6,468 nt of DNA, taken from contig JAITBB010000063.1 in the NCBI GenBank assembly GCA_031283795.1, positions 1 through 6,468 of the forward strand. The letters run 5' to 3'. The translations under genes were made by a program, and so were the position numbers. Shown one piece after another: positions 6,395-6,468 of this stretch. The notes below the pieces were generated by a model. That model had not been told where the DNA came from, made no database searches, and saw only the letters and a list, made by a program, of their open reading frames with translations. This DNA comes from Rickettsiales bacterium (GTDB lineage: Bacteria; Pseudomonadota; Alphaproteobacteria; Rickettsiales; UBA1997). Every line of letters starts with the position of its first letter. Position 1 is the first letter of the stretch.

Positions 6395-6468
6395 ATGGCA
6401 GGGGACTACTACGAGGTTCTGGGAGTAAATAAGAATTCTACACAGGACGAAATAAAGAAGGCATACAT
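6395..6468 (+). CDS. dnaJ: Chaperone DnaJ, N-terminal part (runs off the window)
   Basis: Only the first 24 codons are present, cut by the window edge. The protein starts MAGDYYEVLGVNKNSTQDEI and continues into KKAY, the standard opening of the J-domain, helix I plus the start of helix II; the HPD tripeptide would lie beyond the edge. DnaJ stimulates the ATPase of DnaK and delivers unfolded substrates to it in the cytoplasm. ATG 6395 is chosen because it gives the usual DnaJ N-terminus and because the promoter at 6340-6367 would start transcription after the alternative in-frame ATG at 6371. No good Shine-Dalgarno site precedes it. The short fragment cannot separate DnaJ from a close paralogue such as CbpA, but the heat-shock promoter favours DnaJ. 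Confidence 0.92.
   Translation, partial: MAGDYYEVLGVNKNSTQDEIKKAY

Overview
The window looks like part of the chromosome of a host-associated, outer-membrane-bearing alphaproteobacterium, most likely an obligate intracellular lineage in or near Rickettsiales or Holosporales. This is an inference. It rests on a sparse gene layout with long apparently non-coding gaps, heavy use of ATA (Ile) and AGA/AGG (Arg) codons, a MORN-repeat surface protein, an effector-like CE-clan enzyme, and a dnaJ promoter that fits the alphaproteobacterial sigma-32 pattern. No rRNA, tRNA, insertion sequence or CRISPR array was recognised, so the genus cannot be named.

Layout: positions 1-350 hold no convincing gene. 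A class II lysyl-tRNA synthetase gene (lysS, + strand, 351-1865) follows. It converges on a minus-strand gene (2053-3537) for a CE-clan (Ulp1/YopJ-type) cysteine enzyme with coiled coils, probably a secreted effector. A 477-base gap (3538-4014) contains that gene's promoter, a leader hairpin, a cluster of inverted repeats and a 75-codon open frame without a start codon. Next come a 63-residue charged small protein (minus strand, 4015-4206) and a 585-residue protein (minus strand, 4437-6194) with a signal peptide, MORN repeats and a C-terminal outer-membrane beta-barrel. At the right edge, divergent from it, is the first part of dnaJ (+ strand, from 6395).

The three minus-strand genes form an accessory block between two housekeeping genes. 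Each has its own promoter with a perfect TTGACA -35 box and an AT-rich -10 box at a 16-17 base spacing, so they appear to be separate, strongly transcribed units and not an operon. A plausible reading is a host-interaction locus: a MORN-displaying autotransporter-like surface protein, a putative injected CE-clan enzyme and a small basic-tailed protein. Lysyl-tRNA synthesis and DnaJ chaperone function are housekeeping and not evidently linked to the block.
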